Shown: positions 34,359 through 47,200, counted from the stretch's first letter. The stretch: 64,000 bases of DNA from Cladobotryum mycophilum (GCA_036429605.1 JAVFKD010000004.1:2170001-2234000), one strand, 5' to 3'. Program-made: numbers and translations. Notes: generated by a model not told the origin, from the sequence alone.

Positions 34359-35168
34359 TTTGTCTTGTAGTCGCCGTGACGAAGTGATGATCTGTTAAAG
34401 GACATTATTAGTCGGCGGCCTAAAGGTTAAGCAGATGTAAACTTCACAAGGACTCGTAGACAGAAGTCTAGAGTGCCTGTACATAATGCCAGACCGCTCG
34501 TCATAATAAAAATTGTACTGTACCTCTTGCCGGCTTCTCGTCGATATCGTTTCAGGGGATATATGAGGAGAGGGGTATACTCGCCCGTCGTAGCTTGATG
34601 AACCACGGGTTTTTCGTCAAGAAAATCGATTCCGGAGATGAAAACAGGATTGATTGATACCAAACCCGGGATTTTGTAAAGAACAACAATGACCCAACGG
34701 CCCCAGCCTTCTCACCTAACTGTTCTTCTCCTCGTGCTACGACCAACATCGAAACCACCGCTGATTACATAAGATATGGCCCCCTTACATGTCATTGGGT
34801 AGATGAAGTGAAACATAATGGCCTCTGTCACTGGTCTGATTCGACGTGTTGAGCCTCTTGATCTGATCTTTGCAATATGCGCTCTTGAATCTGCCTCAAA
34901 CAAGTTTGGTGGTTGACGATTATCGTTAATTTATTATGAGAGCTAGTGCTATTTTCACATCTACTAACACGGACTGTTAGTGCCCAACGCGAACACACCA
35001 CCATTCCATCTCCACGACACACGGGCCTAGCGGACGGGTGATGGATCGTCCAGCGGGCCGGCTTACCGCATGGCGGCGCGGGTGGCACCACGAAGGGAGG
35101 ATGCAGTGATCTGGCGATCGAGGCAAAGGGAGACGCCATAGACACATGATCTGAAACTGACTGAGTCT
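34359..35168. other. PKS upstream region
   Basis: Lies between the PKS start (minus) and the stop of the minus-strand carboxylesterase, so it holds the PKS promoter and the esterase 3' UTR. Short open frames here match nothing. Confidence 0.45.
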
Positions 35169-36878
35169 TTAGATGACAGGCGTGTTAGGTCCATTCGAAT
35201 ACGATCTCGATCCCAGCGTCGGGGCCCCCAAAGCAGCCAGCACGATGTTCGAGCAAGGCGAGTTGTATTCCGACGGCTGTACCAATTGAGCTGTCGGGCT
35301 GTTTCCTCTGCCCAACAGGATAAGCGATTTGGTGCTTTGATTGAACATGGGCCAACCGAAGCTGTTCAACCCGGACGATGGATTTTGGACAAACGAGAAC
35401 CAAGCGCGCTGCATCAACTTGGTGAGCTTTTTCTGGTCCGCCGACGCTGGCAGACCGCTCACGTCCTCTGAAGCGCCAAAGATCATGTGCATATCCACGC
35501 CGTGGTACGCACCGCTGCCAGGATACAGGCGCGTGTTGTTCCAGTCGGCAAAGTAACGATACGCCCACGATGGTACACCATAATTCCGACGAGCCGATAC
35601 CTGGGAGGCAACGGGGCATGTGAAAGATTGAAGCAGGAAAGCCGTCACTTGTTCGACAGTGGGCACGATGCCTTGGGCGAAAATTGGAATACGATAATAT
35701 CCGTCCTCGTTATTGTTGTTGCCGTACAGAATTGGCACTTTTGCGAAGCTTCCAGACGCTGTCAGCCTGGTGTAGTCTGCGAACATGGTTTCATCGTCGG
35801 GGACGGGCCAGAATGCAGGGATGGACCTCAGGACACTGCTACTCTGCGATGGCTTTATCGCGGCTGCAGCGGCCTTGAGGGCATTCCAGTCAACTCGGCG
35901 CACGCAACCTAAGACATCGCCAGCGTCAGCACAACCAACAGCGGATACTACCGTCTGCCAGTGGTTGGAAGCAACGTCGGGGGTGTTTCCAGGGAAGCTA
36001 AAGACGGTCCCGGAGTGCGCGATGATTCCTTTGGCAATCGGGTCGTTCTTGTGTGCGTACGACCAGTAATCTACCGCCACGCCACCGGAGGACTGGCCAG
36101 AGATGGTGATTTGGTTTGGATTTCCGCCAAAGCGTTGGATGTTGTCTCGAACCCACTCGACGGCAGCCCTCTGGTCACGAAGGCCCAAGTTCTGCGGTTG
36201 GCCAGGGATGCCTGGAAAGCCAAAGAAATTGAGTCGGTAATTGACCGTGACGACGACGATATCTTGGGCATCTGCGAAATATTTGCCATTGTAAAAGGGA
36301 GTGTCAGTGTTACCAATGGTGAACCCTGCGCACTCAAGTCAGTTACTGAACGGACGGGGGTACCATCAACCGCCGCTATTGTTTCAGTGCTGCTTACGTC
36401 CACCATAGAAGAAGACTAAGACAGGCTTGTTAGCCTTGGATGAGCTTCTGGTTGTCTTAGACCAGATGTTGAGAGTCAGGCAATCCTCGCTCTGGGGAGT
36501 TCCAGCCGCAGATGCAAAATAGGAAATTATTCTCTGCGCCTGGGGAGTGAAGTTGGGGTAGTCGATGGGTTTTGAAGGTGTCAGCGGGCAATCATATCCG
36601 TAATGAGACGCCTCATAGGGTGTTGAACCGTTTAGCTTTTGCGGCGGCGCAAACCGCAAATCACCAACTGGAGGTTTCGCATATGGAATCCCCAAATATT
36701 CGACGACGCATGATGAATTGGAAGCCAAGTGCCCTGTAACTGGCCCATTGGAAGTGGAAACGGTGATATACTTGCTGGCGTCACAGGATGTGGACGGCAA
36801 AGCCGCGACAGCAGAAACCCCAAGAAGAAGCACTGCCCACTTGGCGAACAGCATTGGACATTCGGTGATGAGCCGCAT
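35169..36878 (-). CDS. Secreted type-B carboxylesterase/lipase
   Basis: Alpha/beta-hydrolase of the carboxylesterase family, hydrolysing ester bonds, probably secreted. Exons 36878-36398 and 36325-35169 give 545 residues. A second ATG at 36854 begins a better signal peptide (MLFAKWAVLLLGVSAVAA), so the true start may be eight codons downstream. Visible: EYLGIPYAKPPVGDLRF, SEDCLTLNIW, the oxyanion-hole region at the intron, nucleophile elbow GQSSGG (about residue 215), YGNNNNEDG, and a His-containing GVDMHMIFGA region. The exon junction yields YGGRF where most relatives have YGGGF. Several N-glycosylation sequons occur. It lies immediately upstream of the PKS on the same strand; a role in the cluster is possible but unsupported. 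Confidence 0.92.
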
Positions 36879-38117
36879 TGTGATGTTTTTCTTAAGATAC
36901 AGGGTGCAGATGTTGCACTATTCACACTCAGAGGAATAGCTCTACCAGCTGCGGGGGATGCAGCTCCGTAAATACTGAGACACGGCGAGCGTCCGTAGCT
37001 AAGGCACGGCACTGGTGGCACAGAGACACACGGCATGCGGCACATGAGGTGGAGCAGAATCTCTGCGCAACAGTCATTGCTCAGATGCCGATTCAATCAT
37101 TCAAGCTTTGGCTGAATGGACATCAAACAAGACTGAGCTGATCGCTTCCAATCACAGAGTCGAAAGACGAGGGGGAGGGGGAGGGCTTTAGAGCAGGGTA
37201 TGTTATAATCCTCAGCTGAGATTTCTAAGAATTCAGACGGAGTCTTTTGGCTTCTGGAATTTCACCGCCAGCCTAAATTTCATCACATTTTGATGCCTTG
37301 TCACGGAGCTGTGTCAGGGTTTCTTACCCCGGCAATTGGCATCGGCCCCATCCCCCCTGTGTTTTCAATTTAGGTTCCAAAATCCTTCCATTAGATTGAA
37401 TTACATGTTGGAAGGGCGGCGGGTATTTCGATAGGCTATTTGAATGCGTTTGAGCGTATACAATCGCCGAAAAAGAGTGCAGCCAGGCATTGATTCTCAC
37501 GATACCTTAACTCCCGCGACGCTGAACTTTGAAGGACGCCCCTGAAAAGCAGACACAAACAGACAGCTTCGGTCATATTCCAGAAAAGTCTGTTGCATCC
37601 TCATGGCGTCACACTCATGCCAGCAACACCCTGTCAGATCCACTGATCCCCGGATGCCAATTCATCAAATTGGACGAAAAAAATGCAAGTCAGACTCGCC
37701 AGGGGCTGGCCGTCTACATGTGGTAAAGGACGGCAGACCTAGAGACATCCGTGCTCTCCCATCTGGCGACACTGAAGAGTGCGATTTGCCCTTGTTCCAA
37801 TAAAAAAAACAATGACCGATTCTTCTCTTCTCCTCCATTCTTATCCGTAAACTTGCAGGCCAATGCGACGAAATTGTATATATCGGCGATCGCCTCAACA
37901 AGTCGCATGCATTCGAAGCCGCTTCGGTAGTGTCGACTTTTCGGACTCGGGTCCTTTTATTTATTTATTTATTTATTTACTTACTTATTTTCCCGTACAT
38001 TGCTTACTACCCTGATCAGCGGGCCAAATTAATAACGCACACCGACTCTAAAGAAATGCATTCCAGTCCCCGACACTTGGATGTAAGTTCCTGCATCTAA
38101 CCGCGCGCCACTTTGTG
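36879..38117. other. Divergent intergenic region with TTTA microsatellite
   Basis: Separates the minus-strand carboxylesterase from the plus-strand rhodopsin-domain gene and so contains both promoters. A GGGAGG-rich tract occurs at about 37170-37190 and a TTTA repeat at 37956-37990. No gene supported. Confidence 0.5.
37956..37990. repeat. TTTA tetranucleotide microsatellite
   Basis: About five perfect TTTA units followed by TTAC and TTAT variants, roughly 130 bp upstream of the rhodopsin-domain gene. Confidence 0.7.
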
Positions 38118-39414
38118 ATGGGGCCGAAGGGGATGGGTTTTCCCACCGATGAGGTGGAGAATCATGGCTGGAAGCTGTACATTACGTCTCTGGTCATGAT
38201 CATAACAGCAGGGCTGTTTGTCATTGCAAGATGCGCGAGTCGCATTTATTTCTACAAATTCGGATGGGATGATGTCGCCATCATTGTATCGCTAGTAAGT
38301 CGGGCTTCTTGGACCTCTTGCTGACCTCGCCGTCTGACATTTACGCTCAGGCTTCATCCATTGTTCTCTCTGTTGCGATACAGCTGGCCGTAGAGAATGG
38401 CTACGGTATGCACAAGGCCGACCTTTCAACGACGGAACTCCGAGCGGCCCTGAAGTTCTTCTTCATCGCGCAAGTCCCATACAAAGTTACCGTCTGTCTC
38501 AACAAGATGTCGGCCATTCTACTCTACCTACGCATCTTTGTTACTCCCAGATTCCGCATCGCTTGCTTCATCGTCACAGGTCTCGTTGTTGGCTGGAGCG
38601 TCAGCGCCATTGCATCAACAATTTGGCAGTGTCATCCGATTGCAGGTGCTTGGAATACATCGTTACATGCCAAATGCATCAACTCTGGCGTCTTCTGGGT
38701 GGCCTACGCTATTATGAACGTCCTCACAGATATTATCGTCTTAGCACTGCCAATACCCCTCATTCTTGCACTTCAACTTAAAATGCGAGACAGGTTGATG
38801 ATTTGCGGACTTTTCCTGATGGGCGGTTTGTAAGTACATCCCCTTGCTAGTATTAGCATTGCATTGGGGGTTCAAGGCTAATGGGAACGTGAAGGGTCAC
38901 CGTGACATCCATTCTACGAACCACTTCCGTACAGAATTCCACCAAGACAAAGTCAGACATCACATGGAACTTCATCGACCGAGGCATGTGGACACTGATC
39001 GAAGCCAATATCGGCATCATAAGCGCCTGTCTTCTCGTTCTCAAACAACCCTTAGCTCATATACTCCCCAGCATTTTTGCTTCGACACCAAAAGGTTCAT
39101 CGTATTACGCGCACTCGACCAAGGTAGACCTCAGCTATCCAAGGCTTTCGATCCAACGATCCCATCCTGGCATGTGGCGTGGCTCCATGCAAGCCAGTCG
39201 GTCAGTGTACATCACCGGGCCAGGATCCCCAGGAAGGAAGGGGAGCGATGAGCAAAACATCTTTCTCGATTTCAAGACGGGGCCGGGTCGGGATAGCCCT
39301 TCTTTGGCCGGACAACATGGCATTTCGAAAACGATTGACCTAGTGAGAACATCATTTCATCAGCCTCCTGGTAGCTACGATAGTTCAAATGAAGACCAAT
39401 ACAGATTTGGATGA
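38118..39414 (+). CDS. Seven-transmembrane rhodopsin-domain fungal membrane protein
   Basis: Integral membrane protein of the fungal rhodopsin-domain family (also annotated as PTH11-like or satratoxin-cluster SC4-like). Exons 38118-38294, 38351-38829 and 38895-39414 give 391 residues. Seven hydrophobic segments are visible, starting with LYITSLVMIITAGLFVIARC. Family hallmarks include YKFGWDDVAIIVSL after TM1, NKMSAILLYLRIF in the third to fourth segment, WQCHPIAGAW in the extracellular loop, FWVAYAIMNVLTDIIVLALP and, in TM7, IEANIGIISACL. The C-terminal 110 residues are a Ser/Gly-rich cytosolic tail. Ligand and function unknown. The third exon's acceptor follows a CTAAT branch. Members often occur in secondary-metabolite clusters. 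Confidence 0.88.
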
Positions 39415-39934
39415 TAGAAAAAGTCTGGGCTGCCATTAATTTACGTATCGCAACTTTATCTTTTACCGGTCGTAGTAGATGGTTTCGTGCCTCACCCGTC
39501 GCAGATGAAGCGCGTATACCTTCATCCTTGAGGGAGTGTAAACTGGTCCAGTGATATAGACAGATCCTTCAACGTCTGGTACTAGCTACCGTTATCTTCG
39601 CCGAGCATAATTGCACATCTCTACATGAGACTATGAGTCGGGGTAAACCTCATGTCGTTTAGCTGCGGAGTATGGTTTGGCTTCCATTCATATATCCTAA
39701 AAGACGCTGCACTCAAATGAGAACCAAAATACAGGTTCAAAATGCTTCAACCTCTTTTATCAACGAAATGGTCGGCTAGTGAAGTATAGTAGAGCAGGCA
39801 AGCTATTGTGGTCTCAGAGGACAAGTACGCTGACAATACCAAGCTCTACACTACATCCTTCATTCAACTCGATTACCAGCTCAATTTACATAACTGCAAC
39901 TTTCTCCCTCCTACATACTGAATAGCATATTCCT
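39415..39934. other. Convergent intergenic region
   Basis: Spacer between the plus-strand rhodopsin-domain gene and the minus-strand terpene synthase, holding their 3' UTRs. Nothing else seen. Confidence 0.5.
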
Positions 39935-41286
39935 TCACAGCCTAGTCTTCTCTCCTCCGTATCGCGACATGACGGTATTACCGAAAACATTTCCAGTCAG
40001 GGCGTGGAGGCTGACGTGGATAAATCGCCACTCCTCGGCTGCGAGGCAATCTTCAGCAATAAGTCGCTGAATCTCATCGTCCATCTCCGTTTCAAACTGT
40101 AGCTGAAGGGCATATGCCATCGCCACTGCTGCATCGTTCGACCGCAATTTGAGGAAAGTCTTCGTAGTATCGACCGTATTAATCAGATACAAAACTCGGC
40201 CCGCTTCATATGCCTTCTTTTCTTTGTCCCAGGACCCCAAGTCATTTGCAACGGACAAATGATCCCTCCACGGACGAATATATCTTGCCAATTGGGGACA
40301 GTTGTAATCGATGGAAAGATTCGAGCTAAAAGCAGCGCAAGCTAGGATATAACTAAATCGTGTCAGTCCGTGTGATTCTACCCTTGATGGCTTGATTGTT
40401 CTCACTCAGATCCTACGTCCTGATGTCGGTAGAAGAAGAAATCATCCATGTCCTTGTATTCCTTTGGTGGGGGTGGACGCAAAAAGAAAGCCAACACGGT
40501 ATCCAATAGTCGATGTCCACAAGTATTACCAGTTTCATGATCCAACTGTTTGATCTCTGTCATTATTTGGTCAATCAACAGTATTAAGGGGGATCGATGG
40601 TCTTCAGTAGGCGTGAATCCTGATTTCATGCGGTAAATAAATTCATTGTGCACCATGTTGAACTGATGCCAGGCTTTTGTCAGTATAAATGCGAACCCTC
40701 GCCTGAGAATGGGGTTTACTTACTGAGTTGATATCATGCATTTCCCAGAAATCTAGCATGAATTGCAAGGTTAGCGAGAAGTTCAATCACGCATTCAGGA
40801 CTTCATACCATCAAATATAAAGATAATCACCATGAGGTATGCTATAAGCTTGACGCGCTGCTCGTCGCCGCCAGGAAACATGTAAATTACAAACCTCATC
40901 CAGCCGTCTTCCGCATAGTAGTCAAGTTCATGGCGCGCGATTTCAGCAATTGACATGCCCGATTTGCGTATGAGCTGCGATGTCTCATCAGTCGCGAAAC
41001 GCTCGAGGAGCGTCTTCGCCGCGTCAATACATGATTGCCAGTGTTTGGTTTGACGGCATGAGACGATTCCCGTGGCCCAGGGAATCTGGGCACTGACAGG
41101 ATCAAGGTCAATTGCGTGATCGCCGCCAGTAGTTTCCGCCTCTTTGCCTAGGGAGGTGCCCATTTGCAGCCATTTCTTCGACTGCAAATAGTCGTTAAAC
41201 TTCAATTGGGGCCGCACCAAGTACTGAGAGCGCCCATATAAATAGTCATAGACATAATTGATGGGCATTTGATACTTCCGGTTCAT
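39935..41286 (-). CDS. Class I terpene synthase (sesquiterpene-cyclase-like)
   Basis: Metal-dependent cyclase of a prenyl diphosphate, probably farnesyl diphosphate. Exons (minus) 41286-40809, 40752-40724 (a 29-nt micro-exon), 40662-40406 and 40352-39935 give 393 residues. Joining exon 1 to the micro-exon creates the aspartate-rich metal motif IFIFDDFWE (D-D-x-x-E). The second metal motif NDLGSWDKE (N-D-L-x-S-x-x-x-E) lies about 140 residues further on, and YRHQDVG precedes it. The first half resembles fungal terpene synthases more weakly. No obvious disruption. It is near the PKS pseudogene, but classical DMOA-type meroterpenoid pathways use membrane cyclases, so I do not infer a joint product. 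Product class cannot be predicted from sequence. Confidence 0.85.
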
Positions 41287-42783
41287 GACGGAAGTTAGTC
41301 CTTCTGTGATATATTGTTAGTCGGAGAATATGGAAGACATTTCATTGTGTATCACGGGTCTTTACCATTCACAGAACGTGTGGTTCTAGTTGCATTTCCA
41401 CTCATTTTTGAATGGGTATTGACAAAGAATGACTTGAGACTTCTGAAGGGCAAAATCCCAAGTGTGGATGATGACAGAGAAGTCCAAATAGACGGAGGAT
41501 ATGTTAAACGAAGGAGGTGCCATAACGCCCCCTCTTATATACGCAAACAGACAGACAGAGGGTTTATTCTCTGACGAATCAAGTGCCACCTCATCACAAC
41601 TACCGTTAAGACGGCAATTGTAAAACATACGATACAACGTTAAGATGGAACAGCAGAATGGTGTGGCGTCGTATGGAGGGAACAGCAAAAACCAGCGGTG
41701 AGGGCGAGGAGATGGAATGGCGTAGATAATATACGATGGCCACGGCACTGGTGACCTCCTGTAGAGTGAGTTACATTAACTTACTAGACACTGAGGAATA
41801 TTTGTCTATGTATAATCTTGTCTATACCTTCTTTGTATTATAATAGAACCCTTCATGTAAAATGCAGGGCATCTAGAAGTGAGGGTAGAGAGATGTAGGA
41901 GAAAGTGGTCTGGGGCAAGATGAATAGGGGTAGTCTCATACACCCTACGTCGCGCACCATCACACGCCACAAGATGCAACGCAACATAAATGCATTTATT
42001 GGCGTGTTTTCCTTCGCCATCACCACGTCGGCAATGAATATTACAAAAACAACAGACCGAGTTCCGTGCTTTGATGGATGCTGTTTCTTCAAAGCTGAGG
42101 ACCCCTTGGTCCCTGTTATAGCCACATAGTAACTACTTTCGGCTAAGTACTTTCTAGGCTTTACAATTACGGTTAGCTGTGTCATCGACCCCTCGACTTG
42201 CTAGCTCAGTTAGAAGAGTATAACAGCAGATGTCTAAGACCTTGGCATAACGAAATCAATATTTTTTATGTATGGAAATCTATTAAATGCAGCTTAGTCA
42301 AAAGTACCTTGAAGATAGGCCCTCCAAGTTGTGTTATACTACCTACCTAGGTACCTTTGTAGTCATTTAGAAGGGCCCCCTAAGGCGGCGCGGCACGAGA
42401 AGTAGAACAATGCTCATTTCTAAACGTATTAGGCAAACATGATGATTATGGATAGACCGCGTGTTGTTTAGGCTTATTGACTACGGGTTGTTTTCATCCA
42501 CTACGAGTCTAACATGCTTTGGCTGTTCAGTGTTGCCGTGTTCGGTCAATGGAGTTTCAGTTTCACATTTGGGAAGTAATGCGTCATCTGCACATGAAAA
42601 CCACCTTCAAGTCGATAGTTGACAGGAAATATCAATCAATGTTTGGGTATAACAATAAAAAAAGTCAAAAGGCAAAGCAAAATTTGCTTTGAAAACAGAT
42701 ATACCAAGTTTTAAAAAAATCATCGGGAAAACCGCTGGCTGTAGAAAAAGATAAAGAGCCGCAATTTCTTCATAAATCATTGT
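41287..42783. other. Intergenic region upstream of the terpene synthase
   Basis: Holds the terpene synthase promoter at the left and the 3' flank of the PGAP4-like gene at the right. Around 42180-42400 the composition changes, with CTACCTAGGTACC-like palindromes and a GGGCCCCC stretch of the kind often seen at transposon remnants. A short tRNA A-box-like string at 42196-42213 lacks the rest of a tRNA. No intact element seen. Confidence 0.4.
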
Positions 42784-44253
42784 TCATCTCGTATATACCC
42801 GTTCAAAGTTAAAGTTCCATGTCCATTTCCTAGCGGCACCCTTGGCAGACGAGCCCCGAATTCCGGTGTGCTGCAAAACACTAGGAACAATCGCCCACTT
42901 GGCAAGGTCTTTTTCTTCAGCAAGCGTCTCTATAGAAGAATCACCAGGAAGATCATAAGGGTTGCTGATGAGCGTCGCTTCTATCATCTGCATGTGTCGT
43001 CTTGGCAGCACTAGTCCCTGGCTGCAGCAACCATATTGCGGCATCTCATGGACTCCAGGGGTAAGGGGTTGGACAGTTAGTCTGCCAGCCATGAAGTAAA
43101 GGCCGATAAACATGGGCAGCCAGATGATGAGGATATTTGCAGGTAGTAATCTTGACGTTTTGTAGAGGCGTTCCTTGGAGAAAACGGGAACTAGGTGGTA
43201 GAGTTGTCGCAGCCCAAAAAGAACGGCAATAGTCGCAACATAGACGAGGGCAATGTACTTGATATAGATGGGCCATTCCTCCGAGTTCCACCCCATATAT
43301 GTTTCCGAATAAAAGAGTCGGAGATACAGCCAATCCTTACTCTTACTATATGCCTGAGAGTTAACCTCTGGTAGAACCCTTCTCAACCGCCTGAACCAAT
43401 CTCGAGATGCAATGACATCATCTTCCACGAGTATGAAATATTCCGTGTTGAGTTGGCGGCAAGTTTCTAAAAGCTTGGCGAAATCCTGTCGCATGTGTTC
43501 GGATCGGTCTGTCTTCGGAGGCAATCGCGGTATCTTGTGGTAATGGCTTTTTACCACGGGGAGGTCTGCTGTGTCTTCGTGGACGAGAACCGTATCCGCA
43601 ATCGTATGTAACCACTTTTGACCAAATGCTGAGTTGGTGGCAGCATTGTCATCTGAGAGGAGTACAACAATGTGGAGTAACTCCCGCTCGTCTGGATCCA
43701 GGAAGTCGACGAGGGAAGCGAGAGTCCTCGGAAGGAATTGGCTTTGTTCTCGCTGAAGACTCGGTATCCCTAAGCAGAATGGTGCTTTTTCTCCTGCACT
43801 TCCATGAATCTTTCTTAGACCTTGTCCCTGGTCAGAATCGGACGATTGTATCGAGGAGATAAAGTTGTCCGCCTCCTGTTCCCTCACGGCGGAGTATATC
43901 GGTTCGTAGGCATCATCTCGGCGGAAAAAGAATGATGATGGATCGTAGTAAGACTTTGTTAGAAGATATCTGAGAGAAAGGAGCCAGACAAGGCCAAAAA
44001 TCAGGTTGATGAAGCGCAAGTCGCTCACGAAGCGCGGGATGGAAGGTCGTGGAGTTTGCATCTCGGCGTTGGTCGCGTCCACGCCTATCAATGGCTGATA
44101 ACCTTTCTGTTTATAATTAAACATCCTTTTAATACGGGAAAGACGATTCGTATTTATGAGCCACATTTTCGATGTCAAGAATGAACCATCAGTCTCCATC
44201 GTTGGAGTCTCAGGAAGCAAATGTGAAACGAAACGAGGCTGTATCATGCACAT
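42784..44253 (-). CDS. PGAP4-like (GPI-GalNAc transferase-type) membrane glycosyltransferase
   Basis: Intronless, 489 residues. Likely a Golgi/ER glycosyltransferase of the PGAP4/TMEM246 type, which adds a sugar to the GPI-anchor glycan in animals; the fungal role is not established. Visible: a cytosolic N-terminus of about 75 residues, a signal-anchor helix (LIFGLVWLLSLRYLL), a GT-A-like domain with ILVEDDV (acidic metal-binding motif) at about residues 280-290, then a pair of transmembrane helices inserted in the catalytic domain (IALVYVATIAVLFGL and ILIIWLPMFIGLYFMAG), which is the hallmark of PGAP4 proteins, and a C-terminal part with QYGCCSQGLVLPR. A later start at the third codon is possible. 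Confidence 0.8.
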   Translation of the reverse strand: MCMIQPRFVSHLLPETPTMETDGSFLTSKMWLINTNRLSRIKRMFNYKQKGYQPLIGVDATNAEMQTPRPSIPRFVSDLRFINLIFGLVWLLSLRYLLTKSYYDPSSFFFRRDDAYEPIYSAVREQEADNFISSIQSSDSDQGQGLRKIHGSAGEKAPFCLGIPSLQREQSQFLPRTLASLVDFLDPDERELLHIVVLLSDDNAATNSAFGQKWLHTIADTVLVHEDTADLPVVKSHYHKIPRLPPKTDRSEHMRQDFAKLLETCRQLNTEYFILVEDDVIASRDWFRRLRRVLPEVNSQAYSKSKDWLYLRLFYSETYMGWNSEEWPIYIKYIALVYVATIAVLFGLRQLYHLVPVFSKERLYKTSRLLPANILIIWLPMFIGLYFMAGRLTVQPLTPGVHEMPQYGCCSQGLVLPRRHMQMIEATLISNPYDLPGDSSIETLAEEKDLAKWAIVPSVLQHTGIRGSSAKGAARKWTWNFNFERVYTR

Positions 44254-47200
44254 GCAAGTTGCGAAACAAGAGTTGAAATTTACAGAAAAAGAACACTACG
44301 ATAAACATGTTAAAGGGCGTGCCAGACTTCATGTATTGCTCCACACAGACCGATCGCGAAGGATTTCTTCCAGGCATTCTCCACAAATCCCAACTCTCTA
44401 GATGGATCCTGGGATTGCTGATCGTTCTCAAACTCGACCGCTACAGGTGACAGATCAGCGCTAGCTCTAAGAAGGGCCGGCCAAGTCGAAACAAGTGAGG
44501 CGCAGAGTCTCGTATTCAACAATTGCTCTCACTCCGGCACTGATGTCAAAGGACAGGGGTAATTGCTACACTAGTAATCGCCAGAACGGTTCTCAACGTT
44601 CTTTATCGTCATTGTTTCCGCTCTCAGCCAATCGGGATGCTCGCAACTTTCACACGGACGGTAAGCTCGAAACAACCTTGACCAGACACAGCCACGAGGT
44701 AACCCCAATTTGCTATACGGTTTTTTTAATTGCTTCCCCCAATTGGCGCGTTTTTTCTCTGCATTGAGTAATGGCCGGGATTAATACATACTGGCATCAA
44801 AGGAGACACTAGAATTGACCGGTGATTTCTTATCGGGATTGTGTTCTGACCCGTTACGATTTGGAACTCTTGTTGATTACTCATGATATCGAGTGGAGAA
44901 AAATGTCCGAGTTCCGAGAAGTACGAGCCGACTAGAACCAAGATTCCCAAGAACAGAAGTCAGCATTGCCCACTCCCTGATCTGATTGAGGTATATGTGC
45001 CAGATGCCCCAGATTCAACGGCAAAGGCTTCCGAACTCCAACCAGCATGGTTGCCCCCTACATGAGGTTCCACATCCGTCTAATATCCAATCAGCCTTTG
45101 ATTCATAATCTTTAGACAATGTCTTGTCGCCAGATTAGGCCAAAACGAACAAGCCTTCCTGCATCGGATATGGGTATCAATGATTAGCTACAATGAACCG
45201 CTCCATCATCTCTCCACCAGTAAGGAGTCCTTGACATTGGGGTTTCAAAACTATTTCATGCATTGGAGCGTAGATTACAGGTATAAGTTGAGCTCACAGC
45301 CTCACAGAACTCTTTTCCTGCATATTGAGTTCCATTAGGCGGACATACTGGAAAGGGGTTCTAAATATAGACTTGAAGTTCATGCTCCCTGGGCCATCAT
45401 TCACATAACCTTTCATCTGGCAGTAAGACTCCATCTCATTTTCATGTTGCAGTTTGATAGGGCGGGGAGCCGACCATATGAATACAGTTCCTCGTTGGTA
45501 TCTACTCTGACCCAACACATCCGGCTGTGGCTGAGCACCAATCTGAAACAAATGCATTTACAGCTTCCCCTAACTTTCAACACACGCCGCTATATGTTCC
45601 CATGAAAATCGCTCAATTGTGCCAACACATGCTTGTGAGGCCCAGGCTGCGTGCGTGGCTGTGATGTCCTCAAATGGAACCGCCCCCTGCATGGTTCATT
45701 AGTTCCCAGATCCCACCATTGTTGTGATTCCGATTGGAGGTTCAGTCTGTTCATTCGAGGAATAATTAGGCTAAATGGGTACTCTGCAGAACAAGCCATA
45801 CTCTACATATCGCATAAACCTCTTCACCTCTAGCCATTTGTCTTGTTTCTAAGGGGCCATCAGAGGGACAACGAAACAGGGGCATTCGCAGCCCCAGTTG
45901 TTTAAAGACAAGCATATCTCAACTTCAATATGTCTTAGACTGACTACGGATAGAAATCTGAGCCACTTTAAGGAGGATATGCCACTAGAACTGTTTGATA
46001 AGCATCAGCTTGGTCAAGTAATCGGTTTAAGAATATCAGTATCGGTACTGGTGGATAAACCTTTGACATGGTTGCTTGTGGACAACAGTAACTGCATATT
46101 CTTTACTCACATGCGGGTTACTGGCCTCATGAGAGGTTCTCTTCAACCAGATATTTATAAATGAAATGCGGTGTACTCCGTACCCACTGTCGGTCTCGAG
46201 AAATCTAACAACGCCGGAACTTGATGCATCTTTCCTCCATACTATCTAACCTAAAGAATTACTATGCATTCATGAGGCTCACACATAGAGAATATTCATC
46301 CTATATAGTAATCTAGGAGAAGCTCGAATCAGCGTGCCAGAATATGTGGCCCAACCGACCCAAACATCACTATGGACCCCAGCAAAATCATGGTTCGTGA
46401 ATATGAAGCATTAGGTGAATTCCAGCTCGATTAAGGTATTAATTATCTTGGATGAAATGAAGCTTCAGAAGAGGTTGCTTCTATTAAATTATAACCATTT
46501 TCACGTACGTAGCAGTCCTTGGTCATCAGATGAAGTTGTCATCTACTTGTAACACCGTTCATAGCTGTATATGACACACGCCACAACGCTACAGTCGAGA
46601 TTAGCACAAACTACGAGTTGGCCATCAAAAGCAGCCAGGTTATACCTTTAGCATGGATGTTCTCGATCGAGATCAAGGTGTGCTTGTTGGTGGGGGTTGC
46701 GTGGGGAGGTAAGATGGGGAACTAGGCAGCGCTCACATAAGCCGGCTACCGGAGAGTTTTCGGTATCTACCCCGTATACGAAGTAGAATCAAGGAGACAC
46801 GAGTCATTGCGTGAGCAGGAGAAGCTCATGACTCTTGCGTCCGTCTGGCTCGACTTGGCAGAGCTATTGAGCTCTTTGACGTTGAGGCGCTTTTTTCTTC
46901 ATATGGAAGGGGCAACTTTGTCCGCGTTTGGCACGATTCTCGCCAGACGAATGGCGGAATGTGAAAAGGCGAAACAAGTAGCCAAAGGATGAAACCGTGG
47001 AGGTTGAGTGCAATTGTTTTTACTGAATCCCGATTAAATTTGCCAGTGTACGCATGTTTTCGACTGTCCTGCGGTCAATTTCGACACTACCTTATTGTCA
47101 ACGCTGTGGAATGGTTACAGTACGCAAATCTCGCCCAGCGAAATGCTCAAAAACCATCTTGTTGTGCATTCGTTGAAATTGACATAAGCCTCACAGCCCC

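Noticed and set aside
34427..34758. Two overlapping minus-strand open frames upstream of the PKS
   Set aside because: They are in the promoter region, share no family features and the PKS SAT domain already starts correctly at 34358.
26592..41286. Joint meroterpenoid pathway from the PKS and terpene synthase
   Set aside because: Known DMOA-type pathways use a prenyltransferase and membrane cyclases, neither of which is seen here.
42190..42245. tRNA-like A-box string TAGCTCAGTTAGAAGAGT
   Set aside because: The D-stem is plausible but no anticodon stem or T-loop follows. At best a tRNA or SINE relic.
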